From the NCBI RefSeq assembly GCF_030687715.1, contig NZ_CP117445.1, forward strand, positions 3,213,501 to 3,277,500: DNA of 64,000 nt. The letters are read 5' to 3'. The notes beneath the pieces are model-generated. The model saw only the letters and a list, made by a program, of their open reading frames with translations, was not told the origin of the DNA and searched no databases. Of this stretch, positions 55,760-64,000 are shown in pieces (positions within the stretch are counted from its first letter, which is position 1; the number at the start of each line of letters is the position of its first letter). Both the position numbers and the translations under genes were made by a program. Source of the DNA: Pseudomonas sp. FP2196. GTDB taxonomy: Bacteria > Pseudomonadota > Gammaproteobacteria > Pseudomonadales > Pseudomonadaceae.

Positions 55760-56346
55760 GCGATTCGTTCCAGCTCGACTAGCAGACGGCCGATGCCGTG
55801 AATGGGTAAGACATGATCCGGCTGCTGGGTTTTCAGCGCAGCCAGAGGCATGGTGGCGACCTGGGCGTCGTCAGGATCCTGCACGATGGTCAGACCACCG
55901 TGGCGCTTGACCTGCGCCAGTCCGCGCGCGCCATCGTGATTGGCGCCAGTCAGCAGCACAGCGGCCAGCTTCGGGCCATAAACGTCGGCGGCAGATTCGA
56001 AGAGGTAGTCAATAGATGGCCGGGAATGATGGATGCGATCCTCAAGACTCAAGGACAGGCTGCGATCCAGTTCCACCGACAGGTGATAACCGGGCGTGGC
56101 GAAATACACCGTGCCCGCCTCGATGTCCTGCTTGTCCGTGGCCTCCTCCACTGGCAACGCCAGACGCCGGGCGAACACCTCGGCCAACTGACTGCGGCGC
56201 TCTTCCGGCAGGTGCAACACGATGATGATCGGCAGTGCAAAACCTTTGCGCAGCGGCCCGAGCAGGGTTAACAAGGCTTCAACGCCACCGGCGGAAGCTC
56301 CGACCACAATAGCCTCGATTCGAGGCAGATCCGCAATGTCGTTCAT
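55753..56346 (-). CDS. CheB-type methylesterase catalytic domain
   Basis: A 197-residue stand-alone CheB_methylest domain. The catalytic Ser is in VVGASAGGVEAL, the His in IVLHLPEERRSQL and the Asp in GANHDGARGL. The receiver domain of chemotactic CheB is missing, so control must come from partner proteins. The ATG overlaps the cheR stop by four bases (ATGA). No chemoreceptor gene lies nearby, so the substrate is uncertain and could be a neighbouring signalling protein. Confidence 0.92.
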   Translation of the reverse strand: MNDIADLPRIEAIVVGASAGGVEALLTLLGPLRKGFALPIIIVLHLPEERRSQLAEVFARRLALPVEEATDKQDIEAGTVYFATPGYHLSVELDRSLSLSLEDRIHHSRPSIDYLFESAADVYGPKLAAVLLTGANHDGARGLAQVKRHGGLTIVQDPDDAQVATMPLAALKTQQPDHVLPIHGIGRLLVELERIAC

Positions 56347-57176
56347 GATTTGCGGTAGATCCGTTCTTGTTTCACCAGCGGTTCGAACTGGTTTGCATAG
56401 CTGGAAAAATCCAGCGTCTCTTTGCTGCCGAGCACCAGAAAACCGCGATGACACAGGGATTCATGGAACAGCCCGAACGCTCGATCCTGCAGCTTCTTGT
56501 TGAAATAGATCAACACGTTACGGCAGGAAATCAATTGGGTTTCGGAGAACACGCTGTCGGTGGCCAGACTGTGGTCGGCAAACGTCACGTTCTCGCACAG
56601 GCTCTTATCGAAAATCGCATAGCCATAGGCCGCGGTGTAATAGTCGGCAAATGATCGCTGCCCACCGGCCTGTTGATAGTTGGCGGTGTAGGCACGGACG
56701 TTTTCCATCGAAAATATCCCCTGCTTGGCCTTGTCCAGCGAGCGCGGATTAATGTCAGTGGCGTAAATGATGGTGCGATCCAGCAGGCCCTCTTCGCGCA
56801 GCAGAATCGCCATCGAATAGACCTCCTCACCCGTGCTGCACCCGGCGATCCAGATCTTGATCGAAGGATAGGTTCTGAGCAGCGGCACCACTTCCTTGCG
56901 AATCGCCAGGAAGTGCGACGGATCGCGAAACATCTCGCTGACCGGAATCGTCAACAACTGCAACAACTGCATAAACGCCGTCGGGTCGTGCAGGACTTTT
57001 TCCTGCAACGCCGAAATCGTCGCGCACTCGAATTGCCCCAACGCGTGTTGGACTCGGCGCTTGATCGAAGCGCCGGAGTAATCGCGAAAATCGTAGCTGT
57101 ACTTGAGGTAGATCGCCTCAATCAACAGCCGCAATTCGATTTCACTGTTTCGTTCCGCTGGATGACTGCGTTCCAC
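56343..57176 (-). CDS. CheR-type protein methyltransferase
   Basis: A 277-residue S-adenosylmethionine-dependent glutamate methyltransferase. It has the N-terminal helical CheR domain (about 15-75) and the catalytic domain with SAM loop IWIAGCSTGEEVYS, then IIYATDINPRSLDKA and ISCRNVLIYF. The GTG at 57176 shares its first G with the TAG of the large kinase gene and is preceded by GGAA. A start at 57203 would add nine residues. There are no TPR repeats. Confidence 0.92.
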   Translation of the reverse strand: MERSHPAERNSEIELRLLIEAIYLKYSYDFRDYSGASIKRRVQHALGQFECATISALQEKVLHDPTAFMQLLQLLTIPVSEMFRDPSHFLAIRKEVVPLLRTYPSIKIWIAGCSTGEEVYSMAILLREEGLLDRTIIYATDINPRSLDKAKQGIFSMENVRAYTANYQQAGGQRSFADYYTAAYGYAIFDKSLCENVTFADHSLATDSVFSETQLISCRNVLIYFNKKLQDRAFGLFHESLCHRGFLVLGSKETLDFSSYANQFEPLVKQERIYRKS

Positions 57177-60100
57177 TAAATGCGTTCCATCTTCGGTAAC
57201 CACACGCGAATCAGCGAGAACAGGCGATCCAGGTCGATGGGCTTGGCCAGGTAATCATTGGCGCCCGCCTGCAGGCAGCGCTCCTGATCGTCCTTCATGG
57301 CCTTGGCCGTCACCGCAATAATGGGCAGTTTGCGCCAGCGCGGGTCCTTGCGGATTTCGATGGTGGCTTCGAAACCATCCATCTCCGGCATCATCACGTC
57401 CATCAGCACCAGGTCGATGTCCTCGACTTCATTCAATTTCTCAATCGCCTCACGGCCATTACGGCCGATCACCACGACTGCGCCTTTGTGTTCCAGGGCG
57501 CTGGTCAGGGCGAAGATGTTGCGCACATCGTCGTCCACCAGCAGCACTTTGCGACCCTCGAAAACCTTGTCGCGGCTGCGCGCGGTCTTCAGCATCTTCT
57601 GCCGTTCATGGGACAACTGCGATTCGACTTTGTGCAGAAAGAGTGTGACCTCATCGAGCAGGCGCTCCGGCGAGCGTGCGCCCTTGATGATGATCGAGCG
57701 CGAGTACTTGCGCAGATCGGCCTCTTCGTCACGGGTCAGGTTGCGACCGGTATAGACGATGACCGGCGGGAACGAGCAGATGTCTTCGGTGGACATGCGC
57801 TTGAGCAGTTCATTGCCAAGCATGTCCGGTAGCTTCAGGTCGATGACCATGCAATCGAAAATTGTCGTGCGCAGCAGGTTCAGTGCGTCCTGTGCAAGGC
57901 CAACGGCGGTGATCTCGATGTCTTCGTCGCCGATCAGCCGGGCGATGCTTTCGCGCTGCAGATCATCGTCTTCCACTAACAGCACGCGCTTGACCTTCTG
58001 GGTCAGTTTGGCTTCCAGGCGGGCAAACACGTCCTTGAGTTCTTCGCGAGTGGTCGGTTTGACCGCGTAACCAATCGCGCCCATGTGCATGGCCGCTTCG
58101 ACGCGGTCCTCGACCGAGATCACATGAACGGGAATGTGGCGGGTCTCGGCGTGTTCTTTCAGGCGTTGCAGCACGGTCAGACCGGAATGGTCCGGCAGAC
58201 GCATGTCGAGCAGAATCGCATCCGGTACGAACTCGCGGGCCAGGTCATAACCTTCGTCCGCGCCGTGGGCCACAAGGCATTGATAACCGAGTTCATGCGC
58301 CAGATCGTAGAGGATGTGCGCAAAGTTGGGCTCGTCTTCCACCACCAGAATGCAGCGGGTAGCGAACGGCGCCTTATCACGGTCGTCGGCAAAGCGCGGG
58401 ATATGCACCGGCGCCAGTGGCGACACTACAACCGTAGGGACTACCGGTGCAGCCACCGTCTGCGCCGGCGGGGTGAAAGTCAGCGGAGCCGTTGAAATTT
58501 CAGACGTCTCGCTGTACTGCTGAGGCAATACCAGCGTGAACACACTGCCCTGCCCTGGCGCGCTGCTGACGCTGATCGAACCACCCAGCAACGTTGCCAG
58601 ATCCCGCGAGATCGACAGGCCCAAGCCGGTGCCGCCGTATTTGCGGTTGGTGGTGCCATCGGCCTGCCGGAACGCCTCGAAGATGCTTTCCTGCTGATTA
58701 GCCGCAATGCCGATGCCCGAATCACGCACGATGAAGGCTATACGATCGTTCGGCTGACCGCTGATGGTCAGGCTGACCGCGCCTTGCTCGGTGAACTTCA
58801 CGGCGTTGGACAGCAGGTTCTTGATCACCTGTTCCAGACGCTGACGATCGGTAAACAGAGTCACCGGCGCATCCGGCAGCAGATCGACGCTGAAGGTCAG
58901 TCGCTTGTCGGCCGCCAGCGGTTCGAACACGCTGCGCAAGCCATCGGCCAGGCGCGCGACGCTGGTGTTTTCCGGAATCACTTCAAGTTTGCCGGCCTCG
59001 ACCTTGGAGATATCGAGGATGTCGTTGATCAGGTTGAGCAGATCATTGCCGGCGGAGTAAATCGACTCGGCAAACTTGACCTGTTCGGCGCTGAGATTGT
59101 CTTGCGGGTTCTCCGCGAGCAACTTGGCGAGGATCAAAGAACTGTTCAGCGGCGTGCGCAGCTCGTGGGACATGTTGGCGAGGAATTCGGACTTGTACTT
59201 GCTCGAACGCTGCAGTTCTTCGGCGCGCTCTTCAAGTTGCACTTGCGCCTGATTCAGTTCGGTGTTTTTCAGGTCCATGGCGTCGCGTTGCTCGGCCAGG
59301 GTCTGCGCCTGTTCGGCCAGTTGCTCGTTGGTCTGCTCCAGCTCAACCTGCTGGGTTTCCAGATGCGCCTGGGATTCCTTGAGGATCCGCGACTGCTCTT
59401 CCAACTCTTCGTTGGCGGTCTTCAGCTCTTCCTGCTGGACCTGCAACTCTTCGTTGAGTTGCTGGGTTTCGGCCAGCACTTCCTGCAAGCGCTGACGATA
59501 GCGAGCGGCCTCGATCGAGGTGCCTATGTTGCCGGCTATCAATTCCAGCAGTTCGATATCGCGGTCGTTGAGCGGGCGCAGGAAACCCAGCTCGATCACG
59601 CCGTTGACCCGTTCGTCATCACTGGTCGGCACTACCAGCACGCTGTGCGGCAGGCCTTGGCCCAGACCGGAGCTGACTTTGAAGTAATCCGAAGGTACCG
59701 AATCGAGACGAATCAGCCGGGCCTGTTGCGCGACCTGGCCGACGATGCCTTCGCCGCTGTAGATCGACTGATCCTGCTCCTCCTGCTCACGGGAGAAGCC
59801 ATAAGTCGCCACTCGCTTGAGGCCGCCGTGTTCTTCGCGCACATACAGTGCCGCCACGGCAGTGCCCAGGTACTGCGCGCAAAATTGCAGAATGTTGCGG
59901 CCCAGCAGATTGAGTGTCAGTTGCCCCAGCACCTGCTCGGCCAACTCGGTCTGCCCGTTGCGCAGCCACGCTTGTTGTTCCAGACGCTCGGCGCTGGCCT
60001 GCTGCGCCGCCAATGTGGCGCCGTAGCTTTCGGACAGATTGACCAGATCACGACGGCCGATATAGGCCAGCAGACCGCTGATGCCGGCCACGAACAACAG

Positions 60101-60673
60101 ATATAGGGTAATGCTCCAGATCGTGGTGCGGCGCACTTCTTCGTTACGCGTGGTGCGCAGTTGCTGCTCCATGTCGATCACGTCTTCAAACTGCTTGCGG
60201 ATCTCGTCGGTCAGGCGTTTGCCACGCCCGGCCTTGACCGCGCCTCGGTAGTCACCGCTGCTGCGCTGCAAATCGATCATCGATTGCGCATAGGTCGCCC
60301 ACTCGATCTGCAACGCCTGGAGACGACGCAAACGATCGATCTGAACCGGATTGTCAGCCGTCAGTTCGAGCAAGGTGTTGAGCGCAACGGCGATCCGTGG
60401 CTTGGCGGTTTCATACGGATCGAGGAAGTGTTCATCGCCGCTGAGCAGAAACCCGCGCATGCCGGTTTCCAGATCCACGGTGAGTTTCACCGCTTCGTTG
60501 GCGTTATTGATCACCCGGTCGGTGTGCTCAACCCACTGGATGACCGACAGCAGATACGTGATCAGCGACACGAAGAACACAGCACTCAGCACGCCAACGC
60601 CCAGCGGCAGGCTGATGTTGCGACTCAGGAGTTTGCGAAACCGTTGCTCATCAACCGAAGACGGAGAGGACAT
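57176..60673 (-). CDS. CHASE3-GAF hybrid histidine kinase with three receivers
   Basis: A 1165-residue membrane kinase. Transmembrane segments at about 20-42 and 185-204 bracket a periplasmic CHASE3 domain. A GAF domain (about 240-390) and a long Gln/Glu-rich coiled coil (395-490) follow. HisKA has His503 in ANMSHELRTPLN, and the ATPase domain lies at about 600-725. Receivers follow at about 775-890 (Asp in AILLDMRLPDHSG), 905-1020 (MVIDLKLPDMLG) and 1045-1160 (LVLMDVMMPEMDG). The ATG at 60673 follows AAGG by 8 bases. It is first in the overlapping set with CheR, CheB, receiver-kinase and receiver, so it is probably the sensor at the head of a branched phosphorelay. Confidence 0.93.
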   Translation of the reverse strand: MSSPSSVDEQRFRKLLSRNISLPLGVGVLSAVFFVSLITYLLSVIQWVEHTDRVINNANEAVKLTVDLETGMRGFLLSGDEHFLDPYETAKPRIAVALNTLLELTADNPVQIDRLRRLQALQIEWATYAQSMIDLQRSSGDYRGAVKAGRGKRLTDEIRKQFEDVIDMEQQLRTTRNEEVRRTTIWSITLYLLFVAGISGLLAYIGRRDLVNLSESYGATLAAQQASAERLEQQAWLRNGQTELAEQVLGQLTLNLLGRNILQFCAQYLGTAVAALYVREEHGGLKRVATYGFSREQEEQDQSIYSGEGIVGQVAQQARLIRLDSVPSDYFKVSSGLGQGLPHSVLVVPTSDDERVNGVIELGFLRPLNDRDIELLELIAGNIGTSIEAARYRQRLQEVLAETQQLNEELQVQQEELKTANEELEEQSRILKESQAHLETQQVELEQTNEQLAEQAQTLAEQRDAMDLKNTELNQAQVQLEERAEELQRSSKYKSEFLANMSHELRTPLNSSLILAKLLAENPQDNLSAEQVKFAESIYSAGNDLLNLINDILDISKVEAGKLEVIPENTSVARLADGLRSVFEPLAADKRLTFSVDLLPDAPVTLFTDRQRLEQVIKNLLSNAVKFTEQGAVSLTISGQPNDRIAFIVRDSGIGIAANQQESIFEAFRQADGTTNRKYGGTGLGLSISRDLATLLGGSISVSSAPGQGSVFTLVLPQQYSETSEISTAPLTFTPPAQTVAAPVVPTVVVSPLAPVHIPRFADDRDKAPFATRCILVVEDEPNFAHILYDLAHELGYQCLVAHGADEGYDLAREFVPDAILLDMRLPDHSGLTVLQRLKEHAETRHIPVHVISVEDRVEAAMHMGAIGYAVKPTTREELKDVFARLEAKLTQKVKRVLLVEDDDLQRESIARLIGDEDIEITAVGLAQDALNLLRTTIFDCMVIDLKLPDMLGNELLKRMSTEDICSFPPVIVYTGRNLTRDEEADLRKYSRSIIIKGARSPERLLDEVTLFLHKVESQLSHERQKMLKTARSRDKVFEGRKVLLVDDDVRNIFALTSALEHKGAVVVIGRNGREAIEKLNEVEDIDLVLMDVMMPEMDGFEATIEIRKDPRWRKLPIIAVTAKAMKDDQERCLQAGANDYLAKPIDLDRLFSLIRVWLPKMERI

Positions 60674-60938
60674 TGGGCAGCCTTGTCGAACTGTTGAAAA
60701 CCCGAGAGTTTGCCCCAAAACGGTGGCATGGATCCATGTTTCTCACGGTTTAGGCAGCAATTTCCTACATTTGCCTGCATCTTGGCCTTAGCCAACAGTT
60801 ATCCTTGCCGCCCCGATTGCGCCAATTCTTTTTTGTATCCATCGCGGAACTTATGGCCATGCGCCATTTACTCATGCATGAGCCCGGCAGATTCGACCGG
60901 CCGATACCTCTGATTTTCTATCTTTGAGAGCCTCTATT

Positions 60939-61298
60939 ATGTCCACCCCAGCGTCCATCATCCTTGTAGTAGAAGACGATGCCATCGTGCGCATGCTGAT
61001 CGTCGATGTTCTGGAGGAGCTGGAGTTCAAGGTGCTGGAGGCGGATGGCAGCGAGCAGGCGCTGGAGGTTCTCAAGCAATCTGACAAGCACATTGATCTG
61101 ATGATGACCGACGTCGGCTTGCCGGGTATGGATGGCCGGGAATTGGCCAAGGAAGCGCGTTTGCTGCGCCCCTCCCTGCCGATTCTGTTTGCCAGCGGCT
61201 ACGCCGAAAGTATCGACGTGCCTGCCGATATGCACGTTATTGGCAAACCCTTTTCCATTGATCAGTTGCGGGACAAAGTAAAAAAAATCCTTCAATAA
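60939..61298 (+). CDS. Single-domain response regulator
   Basis: A 119-residue receiver. The acidic pair is in LVVEDDAIVRML, Asp in LMMTDVGLPGMDG, Ser in LFASGYAE and Lys in VIGKPFS. No output domain is present. The ATG at 60939 follows GAGAG at slightly long spacing. It is divergent from the large CHASE3 kinase across 265 bases, so shared regulation is possible. Confidence 0.9.
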   Translation: MSTPASIILVVEDDAIVRMLIVDVLEELEFKVLEADGSEQALEVLKQSDKHIDLMMTDVGLPGMDGRELAKEARLLRPSLPILFASGYAESIDVPADMHVIGKPFSIDQLRDKVKKILQ

Positions 61299-61477
61299 AG
61301 CATCAAGTAATACTCCCCTTTAAATAACATTGAAGGGGTTCCCACGCCTGTCTTCCCCGGAACAAAACGACCGACTTCCGCGCAACAGCAAAATAAACTC
61401 ACATAACATTATTTGATAAACGCAGGACAACAAAAGAGGATCAACCAAATCACAAACCCGAACTAAATGGATTTTAC

Positions 61478-64000
61478 ATGCCCGTTATATACGCCAACTC
61501 TCTGGACCAACGTTATTTATCCCGCCCGGTTGCTTACTCTGACTCTCAGCGTAAGCACGTTACACGTGACATCAGTGAACGAGATGAGGTCATCTATAAG
61601 CTCAAACAGCGCGCCGCGCATCTTAATCCCTCGCAAAAAATTACGCTGATTGGCGCAACGATTTCTCTGGAATCGGGATCGACACTCGAAGATGCCCAGC
61701 AACCCGGCAAACAACTGCTACAACAAATGTCCGAAATCGCGCCCTTCAGAAAACTGTTGGCTACCTTGCACATCCCAGAGTATTCACTCTTTGAAGTCAC
61801 GGCTGAGGGGGAGATAAACGCAAAGTACTCCGGCAAGACGCTCGGCTTTGCAAATGTCTTGAAACGAGCAACGGAGCTCAGCGACGACCTGCAACTACTG
61901 GTTGAAATGGCACCGTTGAGCGGCGGGGTCATTTCCTTGGCCGACGAGGTCGAGTTAGTGCAATGGCTGGCCTTCCATCGTTACAAAATTCCTCACAGTG
62001 CTGGCGAAGCTCTGCGGTTGGTGAACTTCATGGAAGCCAAACCTCTTGCCGCTCCGGAGTTGGGCAACTATTGGGAAATGATCAACGCCGCAGAAGCCCG
62101 CTCGGCCACACTGTCTGTAACTGAACGCAATGAGTTCCGCAAACTCATTGTCAGTGAAATAAAGGATCAGTCGTTACTGGAGCATTTGTCAGACAGCATT
62201 TTTGGCGGGCGAACTGCGCCCTTCACGCGTTCAGAGGCTGAGCACGCTATTGAGAAACTTGTTTCCAGCCCCATCGCGGCTCACTGGGCGAGCGCTTACG
62301 TGCGAGAACTTGGCTGGTACGGCGCCCAAGAAAACCAACCGCAATCGGCAACGTCGCGAAAACTGTTGATCGCAACTTCCTTGCTGCTCAATCTTCATCC
62401 TGAAGTCGGCGAAGAAGTGCCGCGAAATCATGTTGCAGGTTTCAACTTGTATGCTGTCGAGCACCTGGAAAAATCCTTCGCCGACATTCAAACCGACTTT
62501 GAAGCGCACTTGATCAAGTACCACCGGGTTACCGAGAAAAATGTTGCATTGGCCGCGCATTTACTGCTGGCAGAAGCCGCGCCTGAGTTTCTGGTCAAAA
62601 ACCTGCCTGCCACCCTGTTAGTGGGGACACCGCCATGCGTCGAATTCTGCCGTGTCGTGGCGGCGCAGGAAATGATTGCGCCGGGATCGACTCGCGCAAT
62701 GACTTACACGCAACTGCAACGACTTTCGACACTTGAGCCGGTTTCCGAATCACAAGAGACACTGGGCGCGCTGGCTGCCGTGGACCCATTGATCGACTGG
62801 GCGCTGCTCAACAAAATCGTGAAGCTTGATGACGTCGAGAAGTCCGTTATGGACTCGCTGAAGGTAGCCTCGAACGCCTACGCCCGATATGCGAGGACGC
62901 TTGCCGATAACGCCGAAACACTGGCGCGTCCTCTGCCAACGCGCAAAGGCATCGCACTGGATATCCTCAAACACGTCGCCAAGGGCTGCACCTTTCTTGA
63001 AAGCAACGTTCTTCAACAAACGCGTAATCTACCGCTGGAAGATGGTTTTAATTCGCTTCGACTGTCACCTGTTGAACTGCATATGTCCAACGACCTGGCG
63101 ACCGGCGATTGGGATCTGAAGACAGGGGAAAGTATCTATAAAACCTTTCCAGACATGCTGCGTAATCTGGTGCCTCCGGACGCCGTGTTCTACCGTCAGT
63201 TCAATCAGGCCTACGTAACGCATACGCAAGCGATGAACACGCATGTGAAGCACGCCTTAATTTCAATGCCGTTGCCTGACCGGATTCGTTTGCTGAAAGG
63301 CAAGGTAACGCTGTTCACCGTCAGGCCCTCGGTGGCAAGGCTTCAAACGATAACCCCCATTTCCGAGAACATCATTGCGACGACCCTTGACGTCATCCTG
63401 AAAGTGACTGGGCGCAAACCGACGGAAAGTCATAAAGAAATAGATGACGCAAAGGGTCGCTACGCCGTCGTGATTTGCTGTGAACTCGAAGGCCGGATGA
63501 CCTGTTACGAATTATTGACTCTGCACGGAATCTGTCGGGAGAACACTGAACTGGCGAAGCTTATCGAAAGGGAAAAGCTTTTGAACACCAGCGTTCGCAC
63601 CGAGACGTCGGGCTACTCCGCGCCGGCTAAAGTGCTACAACTGCCGTTAGATATCGAGTGTTATACCCATGGTGTAACCCCCTCCCCAGTGATCGTCAGT
63701 TCGGGTGTGCTTGATAAAGTCGGCGAGTTGCCAGCCTTTCCATCGCTGTCGCCAATCAACGGTCAATACCAGAGCTTCTACTCGGCAGAGTTCGACCGCC
63801 TGGTGAATTTCGTACTCAAGCACAGACCTCTCGCGACTTACGAGGAGTTGGTCAGGGAATGTTGGGGGCAGACCAGACTCGAAGCATTGCGTGCAAAACG
63901 CGAGAAAGATCTGGATACGTTTCTCAACATTGTCGTGCCCTTCAAATCCTGTATCGAAGATCTCAATTCAGACGATATTGATCGACAGAGACAGGGAGTC
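61478..64000 (+). CDS. Large unrecognised protein, N-terminal 841 residues (runs off the window)
   Basis: An unbroken frame of exactly 841 codons from the ATG at 61478 to the right edge, with no stop reached. The protein begins MPVIYANSLDQRYLSRPV. It is soluble-looking, mostly helical, and lacks a signal peptide. One stretch (AAHLLLAEAAPEFLVKNLP, then CRVVAAQEMIAPGSTRAMTYTQL, about residues 347-415) recalls a segment I have seen in very large uncharacterised Pseudomonas proteins, some suspected toxins; that is memory, not a match. Codon use (ATA, TTA, AGA, AAA) and the AT-rich upstream region differ from the neighbours and hint at transfer. The ribosome binding site is weak (GGA, 6 bases before). 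Confidence 0.8.
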   Translation, partial: MPVIYANSLDQRYLSRPVAYSDSQRKHVTRDISERDEVIYKLKQRAAHLNPSQKITLIGATISLESGSTLEDAQQPGKQLLQQMSEIAPFRKLLATLHIPEYSLFEVTAEGEINAKYSGKTLGFANVLKRATELSDDLQLLVEMAPLSGGVISLADEVELVQWLAFHRYKIPHSAGEALRLVNFMEAKPLAAPELGNYWEMINAAEARSATLSVTERNEFRKLIVSEIKDQSLLEHLSDSIFGGRTAPFTRSEAEHAIEKLVSSPIAAHWASAYVRELGWYGAQENQPQSATSRKLLIATSLLLNLHPEVGEEVPRNHVAGFNLYAVEHLEKSFADIQTDFEAHLIKYHRVTEKNVALAAHLLLAEAAPEFLVKNLPATLLVGTPPCVEFCRVVAAQEMIAPGSTRAMTYTQLQRLSTLEPVSESQETLGALAAVDPLIDWALLNKIVKLDDVEKSVMDSLKVASNAYARYARTLADNAETLARPLPTRKGIALDILKHVAKGCTFLESNVLQQTRNLPLEDGFNSLRLSPVELHMSNDLATGDWDLKTGESIYKTFPDMLRNLVPPDAVFYRQFNQAYVTHTQAMNTHVKHALISMPLPDRIRLLKGKVTLFTVRPSVARLQTITPISENIIATTLDVILKVTGRKPTESHKEIDDAKGRYAVVICCELEGRMTCYELLTLHGICRENTELAKLIEREKLLNTSVRTETSGYSAPAKVLQLPLDIECYTHGVTPSPVIVSSGVLDKVGELPAFPSLSPINGQYQSFYSAEFDRLVNFVLKHRPLATYEELVRECWGQTRLEALRAKREKDLDTFLNIVVPFKSCIEDLNSDDIDRQRQGV

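Noticed and set aside
1..64000. Prophage, integron, IS element or tRNA-associated island
   Set aside because: No transposase, integrase, direct-repeat ends or tRNA-like cloverleaf was seen. The only mobile-like features are the short intergenic inverted repeats.

Overview
The window looks like chromosomal DNA of a Pseudomonas of the fluorescens group. The basis is a GC-rich coding style, an alkaline protease/lipase secretion locus in the order known from that group, a mexS/mexT/mexEF-oprN efflux set whose proteins read almost like the P. aeruginosa ones, and six copies of a long intergenic inverted repeat with the core GCTGCGATCTTTTGA. No rRNA, tRNA, prophage, IS element or CRISPR array was seen. 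Most genes are intact and tightly packed.

Layout. (a) 1-6.1 kb, minus strand: the start of an unknown protein, a PAS-PAS hybrid histidine kinase, an XPD/DinG-type helicase carrying a nuclease-like N-terminus, and FAN1. Stop and start codons overlap, so a repair pair and a sensor kinase appear co-transcribed. (b) 6.2-7.0 kb: two small exported proteins. (c) 7.2-24.1 kb, minus strand: a complete exoenzyme locus read aprX - inh - aprD - aprE - aprF - prtA - prtB - lipase (pueB-like) - lipase (pueA-like). One type I exporter (AprDEF) probably serves three RTX substrates, and two S8 autotransporters export themselves. (d) 24.5-28.3 kb: a polyamine-type cassette of AraC regulator with a SnoaL-like domain, FAD amine oxidoreductase, cupin and a polyamine-binding protein without permease genes. 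(e) 28.6-37.1 kb: DUF1652-like protein, UvrD-like helicase, pirin, phosphoglucomutase, MocR-type regulator and an unrecognised 488-residue protein. (f) 37.6-49.4 kb: mexS and mexT (divergent), then an MFS exporter and an exported M20 dipeptidase, then mexE-mexF-oprN. The regulator pair is therefore separated from the pump it is expected to control. (g) 49.7-61.3 kb: a signalling block with a TPR protein, a two-domain KaiC-like ATPase overlapping a hybrid kinase, and a minus-strand string of CHASE3 hybrid kinase, CheR, CheB, receiver-kinase and single receiver with overlapping genes, plus another receiver divergently. (h) 61.5-64.0 kb: the first 841 codons of a large unrecognised protein that runs off the window, with AT-richer codon use than its surroundings.

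The strongest leads are the KaiC/pseudo-receiver kinase pair, the CheR-CheB-multikinase module lacking any chemoreceptor, CheA or CheW, the truncated giant protein at the right edge, and the unknown 488-residue protein paired with a MocR-type regulator. Everything here is read by eye. Family names rest on recognised motifs and recalled homologues, not on searches.
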